Assembly (NCBI GenBank): GCA_907163375.1
Contig: CAJQUW010014753.1
Span: 62,001 to 126,000, forward strand
Source: Prostheceraeus crozeri
Taxonomy: Eukaryota > Platyhelminthes > Polycladida > Euryleptidae
Direction: 5' to 3'
Length of the DNA stretch: 64,000 nt
The notes beneath the pieces are model-generated. The model was not told where the DNA came from. It saw only the letters and a program-made list of their open reading frames with translations, and did no database searches. The position numbers and the translations under genes were made by a program. Positions 10,734 to 20,573 of this stretch are shown here, in pieces (position 1 is the stretch's first letter; every line of letters begins with the position of its first letter).

Positions 10734-12620
10734 TATGCAGTTTGCTGTTAATTGTCAGTCTGACTTCATGTGAATCGATCTTCAGAAATATTGCAAGATG
10801 AAGTGACTATGATAGCTTTTGATATATCATCTTTAAGATCAATAATCGGTTACAGTGCGGTTCGTTCTTTTGGAGCCTCTCACACACAATGTTAGTGGAA
10901 GTCTATTACACTATGTCTTACAAATGTCTTTAGCAGGAATTTCGAAGAAAAGTGCTTCAGTGTTTTGAAGGAATTTGATTTCATTACATGATTTTCGATT
11001 TGAAGTCTTCAAAAAAAGTGGTGATATTCCTTGAAAATCGTATCTCCCTAGCCCCTTGACAAGAGACTTTTAAAGTCCTGAAGAAAAACAAACTGTGAAT
11101 ACAGGCGATTTTTAGAAGATAATAGCTATAATTGAGACGTCCGCATGTTTTTTTTACGAGACGGGCATAAAATACTTTTAAAATGGAGTAAAAAGTTCTT
11201 AGAATATATTATTAGAATTCGATGGCCTTGTGCGTCAACAAAGAGATAAATATATACCTTGTAATATACACTTTGTAAATGGCATTAGGCATTGTAAATA
11301 TTAGAAACTGGCTAAAATCTCAGTCAATAGGCGGGAACGATTGTTCATGGTGTCATCAACATTTTTAAACGTCTATGTATGCAGCATATAAGCAGTGATA
11401 GGTTTGCGATCATCGACTTTGGCAGTGGTCTCGAAATCTCAGATTTTGATTTTTTTGGAAGTGTATGCTTAGTATTTGCTTGGTGACTAAAAATCAATTA
11501 TGATAAAGACAACTAAATGTTTTTTTACGTGTTAGTGATTCATTGCAGCTTGACTGATTAGACGTCGAAAATTCACTTTACAGCCATCTTGTTTACCGAA
11601 GCCCATGGATAATGTAAAACATTATTTCTTGATTTTTTAATAGAGTTGGCCAGGAATCAGCTGATTAACTGAATTTTCAAAATGCTGCAATATTCAATTG
11701 ATCAAATTAAGATATCATTTTTTTGTTTATAAGTTGAAATTATTGAAATAATATTATTTTTCAGTCTTTAATGTAATTTGACAATTTAATATATTTCGCC
11801 GATCTGGATAAATCATTTGAAATATCTACGCAAAATTACAAACTGTCACTGTCGAGTCATAATCGATGCCTAACACATATGCCGCAGTTCCATTGTTCAT
11901 TATTCAATAGTCCCATAGATCACAGTTCATTATCACCCTGTATCTCCTTTCTTTTTCTGCATAGCTATTGTTGGCATGTTTGGTTGGTTCCATTCTGTTT
12001 TGTTGTTGATGACGATCCTTTTCTGTTGCAGACTGTTTTGATGTTGACTGATTCCGTTATTTGACGCTCCATTGCATTGTCATGATGTGCACTTGTCATA
12101 CTCATTGAAAATTCTTGTTCTATCTTGTTAAGATAATAAGCTATCAAATTTTTAAAAATGATAAATTTTTAAAATAAAAAGTTAAAAAATGATTTCCTAG
12201 TGAATGAGGCAATTAATTGAGATAGTAAATTTTTGTATTGATCGATTTATCAGCATCTAATCTAAGTTACTGATTCTTTGCGATAGGATGCACTGACAAC
12301 AGCTAGTCAGAAGCGCTTGCAATGCCTGTAAGGATTTAAATCAAATATTGCTCTCATTTCTTAATTATTTCTTTTCGGAATCTTGGCATCCTTTTAGATA
12401 TGAAATAGCAAATGGTTGATTAAAGTCACGGTATAAACATTGTGCATGAAGATTTGCTTTTATGGTAAGAATTGAGATTATTTCACTGATATTAGACCCT
12501 ATCAAATGCCCCTCGCCTCTTTTTTGCAAAATAAATATATTCTCTCTAAAATCCTTGAGGAAGTGTGACCCGCACGCAGCCTAATTTGTAAGGAAAGGTG
12601 ATCCTTACAATGTACCAGTA
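10734..12620. other. Intergenic DNA, unassigned
   Basis: Very AT-rich; short frames at 11879-12147 on both strands have no motif. The outer end of the mariner-type element expected beyond the Tc1-like insertion is not found here. Confidence 0.5.
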
Positions 12621-14118
12621 ACAAACCATGATATATTACGCAACATAAAGGGGAATTTGCGAATCTAACCATAAGAAATGAATATTCGATTATTTAGCTG
12701 CTTAAATTTTATATTCTGCATGCAGTCAATTTTGTGATGAATATTACATGCACAATTATAGTTTCGGTGAATTCATTTCAGTTTCAGTAAATGTTTAAGT
12801 CAATTAGCCGTATTGTCAATTATTTCAATTAACTTTACCCAGGAGACATAGCTCAAAATTTTTCCTGATTCAATTCTATGAAACTTTCATCGCCAGCCAT
12901 GACGACATGCCTAGTCATTGATTGATTCATATCGTATCATCTTCAATTGAGAACGTCAAATTAATCAGCCTTCATGGCATAGAATTGAAATATCCCATAT
13001 CCATGACGTGATGGTTTTCGCTAACCAATGACAAAGACGTGTGTGTCAACCAATAGGTTAAGTCTGCATCATCGAGTTTCCTCATGCTATGTTCGAAATC
13101 CCACTGTGAAGTGGTACAATCGCTGCCTATCGTATTCACAATGGATCCTCAGACTCGGATAGAGATAGTTCAGTGCCTCTATGCATGCAATAGAAGTGAT
13201 ACAGCTGCTCTTCGAAAGTTTAAGACTCAAAGACGCATTCAAAAAGATCCTTTTACAGCAGCATCGATTACAAATATCATCAAAAAGTTTGAAGAAACTG
13301 GCAGCGTTCATGATAAACCTCGCAGTGGTTGTCCTACAGTGGATGACATGACAATTGCAACTGTGAATCGCGTCGTCGAGGAGACTAGTTCAAAATCAAT
13401 GCTAGGAGTCACGTCAGTTCGCAAAGTGGCTGAAGAGGTTGGTACCATTTCAAAGACTAGTGTCCATAAAGTCCTTCGGCATGAATTAGGACTCTACCCG
13501 TACAAATTACAAGTCGTGCAAGCACTTGAGTCGGCCGACTAGACAAAGCGCTGTGAGTTTGCGAGATGGCTTCTCCACAATCAGAATGTAATCGATGATA
13601 TCGTCTGGTTTGACGAGGCGTGTTTTTCACTCGGTGGGATCGTTAATGCGCACAATTCCCACATCTAGTCAGATGTCAAGCAATCAACATGCATCTCAAA
13701 TCGCGTGATAAGTCGAGGATGTGACCGAGAGAGTCCTCTACGTTCACCTGATCTGAATCCTCTCGACTTTTGGTTCTGGGAATGGATGAAAGCAAAGATA
13801 TACGATCATGGTAAGCCACAAAACCTGGACCAGTCGAGTGAGAAGATCACTGACATCTGCAATGAAGTCACACGTGAAGAACTTGCCGAGGGTGTTTTCG
13901 ATATTATTTGGCGATTGACTGCACTGATTTCTTTCGACGGCGATCATTTCGAGCATTTAATTTGAACATTTTAATCATCAAATATTGGCTTCTTATTGTT
14001 AAATTCGTAAATTCCCCTTTATGTTGCATAACATAACATGGTTTGTGATGAAAAAGTTTATTGCTTTCTCATGTAGATATTCAATTTAAAAGTCAAGCGA
14101 ATTTACGGACACCCTGTA
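12621..14118 (+). mobile_element. Mariner-type DNA transposon, second copy, decayed
   Basis: An inverted repeat of about 49 bp (12621-12669 against 13998-14046, containing AACATAAAGGGGAATTT) encloses a transposase pseudogene. Beyond the right arm the sequence runs another 70 bp to GGACACCCTGTA at 14107-14118, the reverse complement of a GGGTGTCC terminus like that at 7808, again next to a TATA tract. No matching outer end exists on the left. The lopsided structure is the same as in the copy at 7808-9414. Confidence 0.75.
13141..13965 (+). pseudogene. Mariner-type transposase, deleted and stopped
   Basis: Start at 13141 (MDPQTRIEIVQCLYACNRSD). The helix-turn-helix region and GSVHDKPRSG linker align with the minus-strand transposase at 8098-9161. 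One frame runs throughout, interrupted by a TAG at 13540 and another near 13668. The first catalytic Asp is in VWFDEACFSLGG, the third in SPDLNPLDFWFWEW, but the segment carrying the second is missing, so about 80 residues are lost compared with the first copy. The C-terminus continues to a stop at 13965. Confidence 0.85.
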
Positions 14119-14221
14119 TATATATAAATATATACAGAGCATTGCGCAATAACCTATAAAAACCCCATAAAAATGATACAATTAGTTGCATTGGAGATGA
14201 TTTTCAGGGGAAGAACCTCAC

Positions 14222-14500
14222 TGTAAACTCTAGGGGACGAAGTTTCGCTTGAATTAGACACGAAATTTAAGCATCAATTCTAACCAACACAAGGCACGAG
14301 TAGGCACGAAGTTCATAGTGCCGAGTTCATGCTCATTGATTTTTTTCTTCGATTTCATTGGATAAGCAAATATTTGGTTTGGTGTCTATTAGTGCCTAGT
14401 GGCGCCTACTGGTGTCTCAAGGCACTATAAAGGCATTAACTAGGCGCTAAGTGGCACGAAATTTCGGCTTCGTGCCTAAATTAGTGCCCTACAGTTTACA
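14222..14500. mobile_element. Small element with short terminal inverted repeats
   Basis: TGTAAACTCTAGGG at the left and its near-complement CCCTACAGTTTACA at the right (13 of 14 positions) bound 279 bp. The interior is rich in variants of AGGCAC and GGTGTC/GGCGCC, giving internal self-similarity. No coding sequence and no clear target duplication. A MITE is the simplest reading; a chance low-complexity palindrome is possible. Confidence 0.45.
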
Positions 14501-15864
14501 ATGTATGATGATGTTTCAATATGCTCGTGTCATCATGGAACAGGGGGCTACAGAAACATGAACGATTAAAAGGTCAGGATAAATTAACACTGAACAGCAT
14601 AATCCTTGTTTAATTTGTTTAGACATTCCTGTTTATAATAATTTTCATATTAAAGAAATGATTGCCACCTTCTTCTTTCAAGAACTGCTTGCTTAAGCGA
14701 TGGACGTTCATATCAATAAACAAACCTTCAAAAATAGTCGGAAATAATGTTTTCTGTCATTTGTTGCAGAGCAGCCTGTTGTCCAGCTCAGTTTGTTCAT
14801 CTATTCTATTGTAAATGTCTCATAATAGTTTGAACCTTTCCGAATCCTGCCTTCAGGCATTAGTAAAGCGAATAATTGTCTATAAGGATGCCTAAAAAAT
14901 TATTGCTTAAATTGCTCCAGTTAATGAATATTCTACCCTAACGAAGGAGAGATAAATCAAACCTCCTATTTTGTGAAGAATCAAGTGAGATATTCCTGTT
15001 ATGGGAGAAATCGAACAAAGTGTTTTGGGATATTTATGGGTTTGACTTTAAATCTGAACTTTATCTCCATTATCCACACCCGTCCTCTGATTATTTTCAA
15101 TTTATCTGAGTCGAATTCAATCAATCTTAACTTTTCCTCTGAGACTTGAAAAAAACATTTTCATGAGTGAATCATCAAGCACAAAATCGCGTCTTAGACT
15201 ATTCATTAATAAATAAACGAAATCATTATTCGTTCGTATCAGCAATTATTCATGAAATTGGTAGCGGTAATAGCTCCACACAGCAGACAGACAATGATTA
15301 TTGTATTTTTACTCTTTTGAGGAATTGTTGATGCTCTCATTTTAAAACATTCGCGGTGCATCCGGACGATCATAACTCAATACGTCGCCGATGCGACTGG
15401 CAAAGGTACATGAGTGAACTATAAAGAATGTCCCGAAACTGTTATCTTATGGATAGAAATCTCGCTCAGATGTCAACTTCAATTCGTTCAATAATGCATA
15501 ATGTGAAAGAAAATCAGAATCATTCCCGCAAATTCATGGCGTCGAATGCTAGGTAGCATTCACTGGCCGATTTTGCATGTATTCTTTTTTTACACTTCGA
15601 AGTACTTCGGATTTGTTCTTTTCTAAATTGCATTTCGCCCAATACAGGAGGCCGTGCATTATGGAAAAAGAAGATATTATTATTTACTAGGAATGGCATT
15701 GGTATGATGGAAAAACCCGAAATTTACATAATCGAAATACCCCTTTCTGTAAATTTCGAGATCAGTAATTTACTCACGTACACATGTAGAAATTACTGCA
15801 TGCATGTACGCGCACGTATTGCTGCTTTATCTTAACTTTTTTAAATTTTTTACAAGAATCATGT
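14501..15864. other. Intergenic DNA, unassigned
   Basis: No open frame above 60 codons and no element ends recognised. Confidence 0.55.
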
Positions 15865-16778
15865 GACAGAAAATGGAAAATTTCTTCGACCAAGATATCT
15901 ATTAAAACAATAAAGTGATCGCCTTAGCTTGAACACGGACAATAAAACAAAAGACCTTAAAATTGGACATTTATATCAGGACATTTTGATTTAATCTCAG
16001 TCAGTTCAACATTTCGTATCACTGTCCAGTTATTCAGATTTCTATGCAAGATAGACCATCTAATACAATTCAAGGACGGATCGATTGAATGTCCATTCCG
16101 AATATGCTGGTAAACCAATGACGAATTGTTCTTCACGTGTTCTCTCACCATAGTTCGCATTGTGCGTTTTGATTCACCGATGTAGAATGAAGTGCAAAAT
16201 TTACAATTAATTTGATACACACACCCCTTCATACCACAATCCATTCCATCACTAGCCAAGCAAAACGGACAGTCCTCTTTGAGACAAAATCTATCCTTCT
16301 GAGGCTGAAGAATCGATCCCAGACTGCGTGATTTGAAGCTGATGCTGAGATGGTCATTTATTTTGCATTTTCTTGCCATTGTCCTTATTTGCCTTTCTTG
16401 AGTCTCCGATAAGTATGGTAAAGTAAGATAAGTTTTCTCTTCTCCTCCCTCTCTCTCAGTTCTTCTTTTGAAACTGTTTCATTAACCCAATCCATAACGA
16501 AATCAGTCACCACGGAAAGCATTCCGGGAAAACAAGAATCCTGAACTGGAATTGAAGCATAAAGATTCACCACATCAAGTGACATGATCTTTTGAATCGA
16601 CCGCAAGGTGAAATTTCTGATATCTTGAACTGACTGAGATTAAATCAAAATGCCCTGATATAAATGTCCAATTTTAAGGTCTTTTGTTTTATTGTCCGTG
16701 TTCAAGCTAAGGCGAAACGTTGGATCACTTTATTGTTCTAATAGATATCGTGGTCGAAGAAATTTTCCCTTTTCTGTC
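15865..16778 (-). mobile_element. Penelope-like element, internally deleted
   Basis: Bounded by inverted arms of about 145-150 bp: 15865-16007 against 16626-16778. The arms contain the very end of the coding region, so the 5' arm is an inverted copy of the 3' end, a layout known for Penelope-like elements. Between them a reverse-transcriptase fragment is joined to a GIY-YIG endonuclease. The right arm carries CTAAGGCGAAACGTTGGATC (about 16709-16728), which resembles the 3' half of a minimal hammerhead ribozyme. The left arm lacks nine bases there. Most of the reverse transcriptase is missing. Confidence 0.8.
15957..16606 (-). pseudogene. Penelope-like RT fragment and GIY-YIG endonuclease
   Basis: The upstream piece (16385-16606) contains MSLDVVNLYASIPV, matching the catalytic-Asp motif of Penelope-like reverse transcriptases. 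The downstream piece (15957-16379, 140 residues) holds a Cys-rich stretch (CPFCLASDGMDCGMKGCVYQ) and the GIY-YIG core: VYQI, then FYIGESKRTM with the conserved Arg and a following REH. The palm with the xDD motif is absent between the two, so reverse transcription from this copy is not possible. The endonuclease would nick DNA at insertion sites. Confidence 0.85.
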
Positions 16779-17185
16779 ATTATGAATGTCCGACCTATTC
16801 ACGTTGAATCTTACATGAAAAGAGTCATGTGCTTGAAACTCATGCACATTTTTATAACCCCCATCTATCTTAGTCTGCTTTTTGATGGCACAGTGTGATG
16901 GAGGGGTTAAAGGCATAAAGATAAGTTCTGATATATTGGATTTCAGTTAGCTGATTGAAGTCAGTATTGCTAGCATATAGGCCTTGGAATGGTGGTAAAG
17001 GTCTATAGGGATAGTGTTCTACAGCATTTGTTACATAAATTGAATTCGTCAACGAGAATTTTCATAATAACGATGAAATTCACCGTAATTGCGGACACTG
17101 CGATATTTTGTGATCATTTTATTCTTAGAAAATCATAAAAATGATTATAAAGATTGGAGAGGGCATATCATCTTTATGATTATTA
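16779..17185. other. Intergenic DNA
   Basis: Two overlapping short minus-strand frames (16725-17052) show no motif. Nothing further is supported. Confidence 0.5.
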
Positions 17186-17367
17186 GCCGCACGGCAAAGC
17201 CAAGATGAACAAACACAGAGCAGTCCTTCAGTTTGTTCAGGCATTCTAGATATTTTAAGCTAGTTTAGGCCATTCCGAGCCGTCCTGACGAGCCATTTTT
17301 TGGAAAAACTCAGCGTATACGGCTGCCACGGAGGTGCTGTGCTTAAAATGTTCAAGTCTGAGGGCAT
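17186..17367 (+). repeat. Dispersed 190-bp repeat, copy 2
   Basis: Direct repeat partner of 7168-7357, in the same orientation. It shares GCCGCACGGCAAAG at the start, TTCTAGATATTTTAAGCTA in the middle, CCGTCCTGACGAGCCATT and the ending TTCAAGTCTGAGGGCAT. The AACAACCTGTTG segment of copy 1 is shortened and 25 bp differ before the end. Confidence 0.7.
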
Positions 17368-18568
17368 TTTTCTATATAAAAATTAATTGCAATGGTTCTG
17401 TGGATGTGCATCGCTTTTCAAACAAATAGAGAACAACAAGAAAGATAAGAGCAAAGAACGACATCATCAAGAAAGATTACAACTTTTTACACTTAACAGT
17501 GAATGCGACACGTCACGCAACGCCAATAGGCACGCAATAGAAGCAGAAGGACTAAAAGTCGAAAGTGCCATTGTGAGATTCGCTTTCATCGTCCCGGCTC
17601 TAATACTCATTACCCGACAGACCATGTTTTTGCAGCACAAATTTACAGCAATCCCTTAGAATGATAATGGAATACTTTAGAAGGCTAATTAGGTTCATTC
17701 GCTACTCTGTTTAAAGAAGATTTTTACTGGTGTCTCGCAAGTTGTCAATAACCTTTTACTATAAAGACCTTCAGCCTTATTAAAGAACGCTTCAAAAACA
17801 AGAAGGATTTGTTAATGTTGTAATTTCTGACTATTGGAGTTATTTATCCCTGGATCGGGGTTTTAAGGCTTCACAGTCTCTCTACGTTACCCCATGACAT
17901 CATCTCACCCACCTGCAGGAGACTATCTCTGTAAGGTGTTTCCTCTGGTATTAATCACATTATATTTTAATGATTGGAATTGACATAATATAAATTTGTA
18001 GTTTCAACATCCTGCATAGTCATGTTTATTGTAAAGTAAGCTGTTTCTGCATCATTTCGAATGGGCTTCTTCTGGCGGCCATGATGCACTCTGTATTTTT
18101 GCTTTCTATTCTTCATAGGCAAAACTTATAGATTCTTATCGATTTAATTGATTATCCTAAGACTTTTTCTTTTCGCGAGTAATACTTATGCCTTATTACT
18201 TGTAAAATCATTGCAAGTAGGCCTTGTATGTAACGTATTTTTGAAATACAAACGAATCATGTCAGAAGCAGATGCTTCTTAAATGTTTTGTAAAGGCATC
18301 ATGGATATTGTCAACGTTTTACAAACAAAATTGCAAACGCAGGCCTGTTTGATCAACCATCCACAAATCATATAACCAACTCAAACGGTTATCTGGGGAG
18401 TGTGATTTCTGTTTTGACAAATGTTTCTTATACGTCGGAGCCACGGGAAGGTTGCATACTGAAAGTCATTCTGGTTGAAAGTGTATGTATAACACTCGTG
18501 TGGGCAACGTGTAGCGCAAAGTCTGTAAAATCTCTGTATAACTAAGTGCCATAAGGGACACGTGCAGA
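17368..18568. other. Intergenic DNA, unassigned
   Basis: A 90-codon plus-strand frame at 17387-17659 (begins MQWFCGCASLFKQIENNKKD) has no recognisable domain. The rest is AT-rich until a locally CpG-rich patch starts near 18490. Confidence 0.45.
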
Positions 18569-18979
18569 ATGCATGCCAAAGTCCACTTTGTTTTAAGGTT
18601 TTCGACACTAGTGGGGCGACGTGTAGCACACCTACGAAACACCGCGAAAATATTGGGCCACCAAATCGACGTACGTGTCAGCACGCACGTGGCGACACAT
18701 AAGGGCAGCGTCGCCCACCCCAGTTTGTGTTTCCTGGATAGTCATCAAGAACACTTTCTCCCATGGATAACCCATTCCTTTACAGAAAATCCCTTTAAAA
18801 TTCAAGAATTGCATAACGCAAAATTAAGAGCTCATATTGATGCTGAAACCCTTATTTTTAACAGAGTAGAGTTGTGTGCTTGCCTCTTTGAAGCTGTTGG
18901 GAAATATTTTGTCAAAATTGGCAAATTCCTTTCATATGATAATACTGATAGTGACGGAAAGTCTATTATCAATAAATGA
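18569..18979 (+). CDS. Unassigned 136-codon open frame in a CpG-rich patch
   Basis: The longest open frame in the window that I cannot tie to a mobile element. It begins MHAKVHFVLRFSTLVGRRVA and ends with a run of acidic and polar residues. The first half lies in a patch (18490-18720) with many CG dinucleotides (GGGGCGACGTGTAGCAC, ATCGACGTACGTG), unlike the AT-rich surroundings. I see no domain, signal peptide or clear splice partner. It may be a chance frame, a terminal exon, or part of an unrecognised element. Confidence 0.15.
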   Translation: MHAKVHFVLRFSTLVGRRVAHLRNTAKILGHQIDVRVSTHVATHKGSVAHPSLCFLDSHQEHFLPWITHSFTENPFKIQELHNAKLRAHIDAETLIFNRVELCACLFEAVGKYFVKIGKFLSYDNTDSDGKSIINK

Positions 18980-19599
18980 AAATCAGTATTACTAAAATCA
19001 AATCTATTTGCACAAAAATAAGAGAAGTTGCAAAATATTCTTGAAGCACTTTCGGTGGATCTCATTCATCTCTTGACTGATAAGGAAGAAAAAAGACATG
19101 GCGCGGCGATTAGTTTATCTCTGGATTACATACATGTAATTCAGTTGCGCAGCTGAAGCTATACGATTATCATACAGTACATCATTGCTTTCTGCAAACA
19201 GCAACATCCCTTCGAATGCAAGTTGAATAGAATGATGTTGAAGAAAAAGATGTCCTAAAAATTTTACCATAAATTCATGCTTTTCATTCACATCACTTTG
19301 CATGGTCGTTTTCGCTATCTGCGTGTTTTGGAGTTTTCTGGTCATTTTTGAATCATTTTTGGTATCGTGTTGATCCTCTTTTTGTGGCAGCTTTCATCGT
19401 CTGTTCCGCATTATTCCTACTTGCTGTGGTTAGCCATAATCCTGGCTTTTTCTCGTCTTTGGGATCTACAAAATAATATTCATCAATCACACCAGTGTCC
19501 TTGTGCTGCTACGATATTGCTGTCCGCTGACGTCATTGCCTTTTATCTCACTGTCGGCCTATGCAACGTATAGGACTGGCGTGACTTATTACGTCACTT
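18980..19599. other. Intergenic DNA upstream of the LINE
   Basis: No gene supported. Short frames at 19115-19345 (minus) and 19367-19573 (plus) lack motifs. The LINE's 5' untranslated region may begin in this stretch, but no boundary is visible. Confidence 0.4.
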
Positions 19600-19791
19600 G
19601 TAATCAGCTGATCTGACGTGAAATTCCATTATCGTGAGGCTATATTGATCCTTTTCACGAAGTCAAAGATTGCGGTTCTGGTGTGGTCACTCCACTCGTG
19701 TATCGCGTGTGCAGTCCTGTGGTATTAGATCGGGCTTACGGCTTAAGGCTTAAGAGTTCGAGTCCTTAGTGAAACTTTTTTGTCCTTCCTA

Positions 19792-20547
19792 ATGTCTCTC
19801 AACAAGGATATATTTTCGATGTCTGATGACGAATTAATGAGTAGGAAAAGTTCAATCAGCAAAAATGATTTATTTCAAGCCTTTATCAAACTGCGCTCTC
19901 AATCTCAAAACGCACCTGCAATGGATATCGATACCCTGTCTTCGCTATTAGACAAAAAGCTGAAAGAGAAACTAGACCCATTTTTGGAGAGGTTTGCCAA
20001 AATTTCAAAAGAACATGAAGAATTAACGCTAAAATTCAACACATTTGAAAAGAAACTTCATCTCATTGAGAATTCATTCACTGACAGTATTGAACATATT
20101 ATCCAAGAAACATCTGAGCGAATGAAAAAACAACAGAATTTAATAATTTCTGGACTTGATGAACTTTTAGATGGCTCGTTGGATGACAGAAAAGCGCATG
20201 ACAAAATGAAATGCGCAGAAATTTTGCGCAATCTTGACTCTTCCATAGATGATGTCGATGACATTCGTCGCATCGGTAAAGTGGGTAATTCAAAGCGCAT
20301 CGTCCTTGTGAAGTTCAAGTCTCTAGACAGTAGAAATTCCGTTTTACGTAATGCTAAGAAATTACGGAATACTCCTAACTTCAATCGTGTGTTCATTAAC
20401 ACCGACAAAACACGCTTAGAGCAGAGCAAAGAAAAGCGTCTGAGAGAAGAACTTGGCATGCGACGTAAAAATAATGAGGATGTCGTGATCTTCCGTGGCC
20501 AAGTTATTGCTAGGGCTGATATCAAAAATTTTCAGAGCCGTTTTTAA
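19792..20547 (+). CDS. LINE ORF1 protein (coiled coil plus RNA-binding domain)
   Basis: 251 residues from the first ATG (MSLNKDIFSMSDDELMSRKS); an upstream in-frame TTG at 19780 is not a credible start. Residues about 45-115 are heptad-like and charged (KLKEKLDPFLERFAKI, LTLKFNTFEKKLHLIE), predicting a coiled coil. From about residue 120 a block starting QNLIISGLDE and including DIRRIGKVGNSKRIVLVKF resembles the RRM-type nucleic-acid-binding domain plus basic C-terminal domain seen in L1 and some CR1-group ORF1 proteins. Its role would be to trimerise and coat element RNA as a chaperone. No break is seen. Confidence 0.8.
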   Translation: MSLNKDIFSMSDDELMSRKSSISKNDLFQAFIKLRSQSQNAPAMDIDTLSSLLDKKLKEKLDPFLERFAKISKEHEELTLKFNTFEKKLHLIENSFTDSIEHIIQETSERMKKQQNLIISGLDELLDGSLDDRKAHDKMKCAEILRNLDSSIDDVDDIRRIGKVGNSKRIVLVKFKSLDSRNSVLRNAKKLRNTPNFNRVFINTDKTRLEQSKEKRLREELGMRRKNNEDVVIFRGQVIARADIKNFQSRF

Positions 20548-20573
20548 ATCGAACTTTTTCCTCCAGTCTTCGT

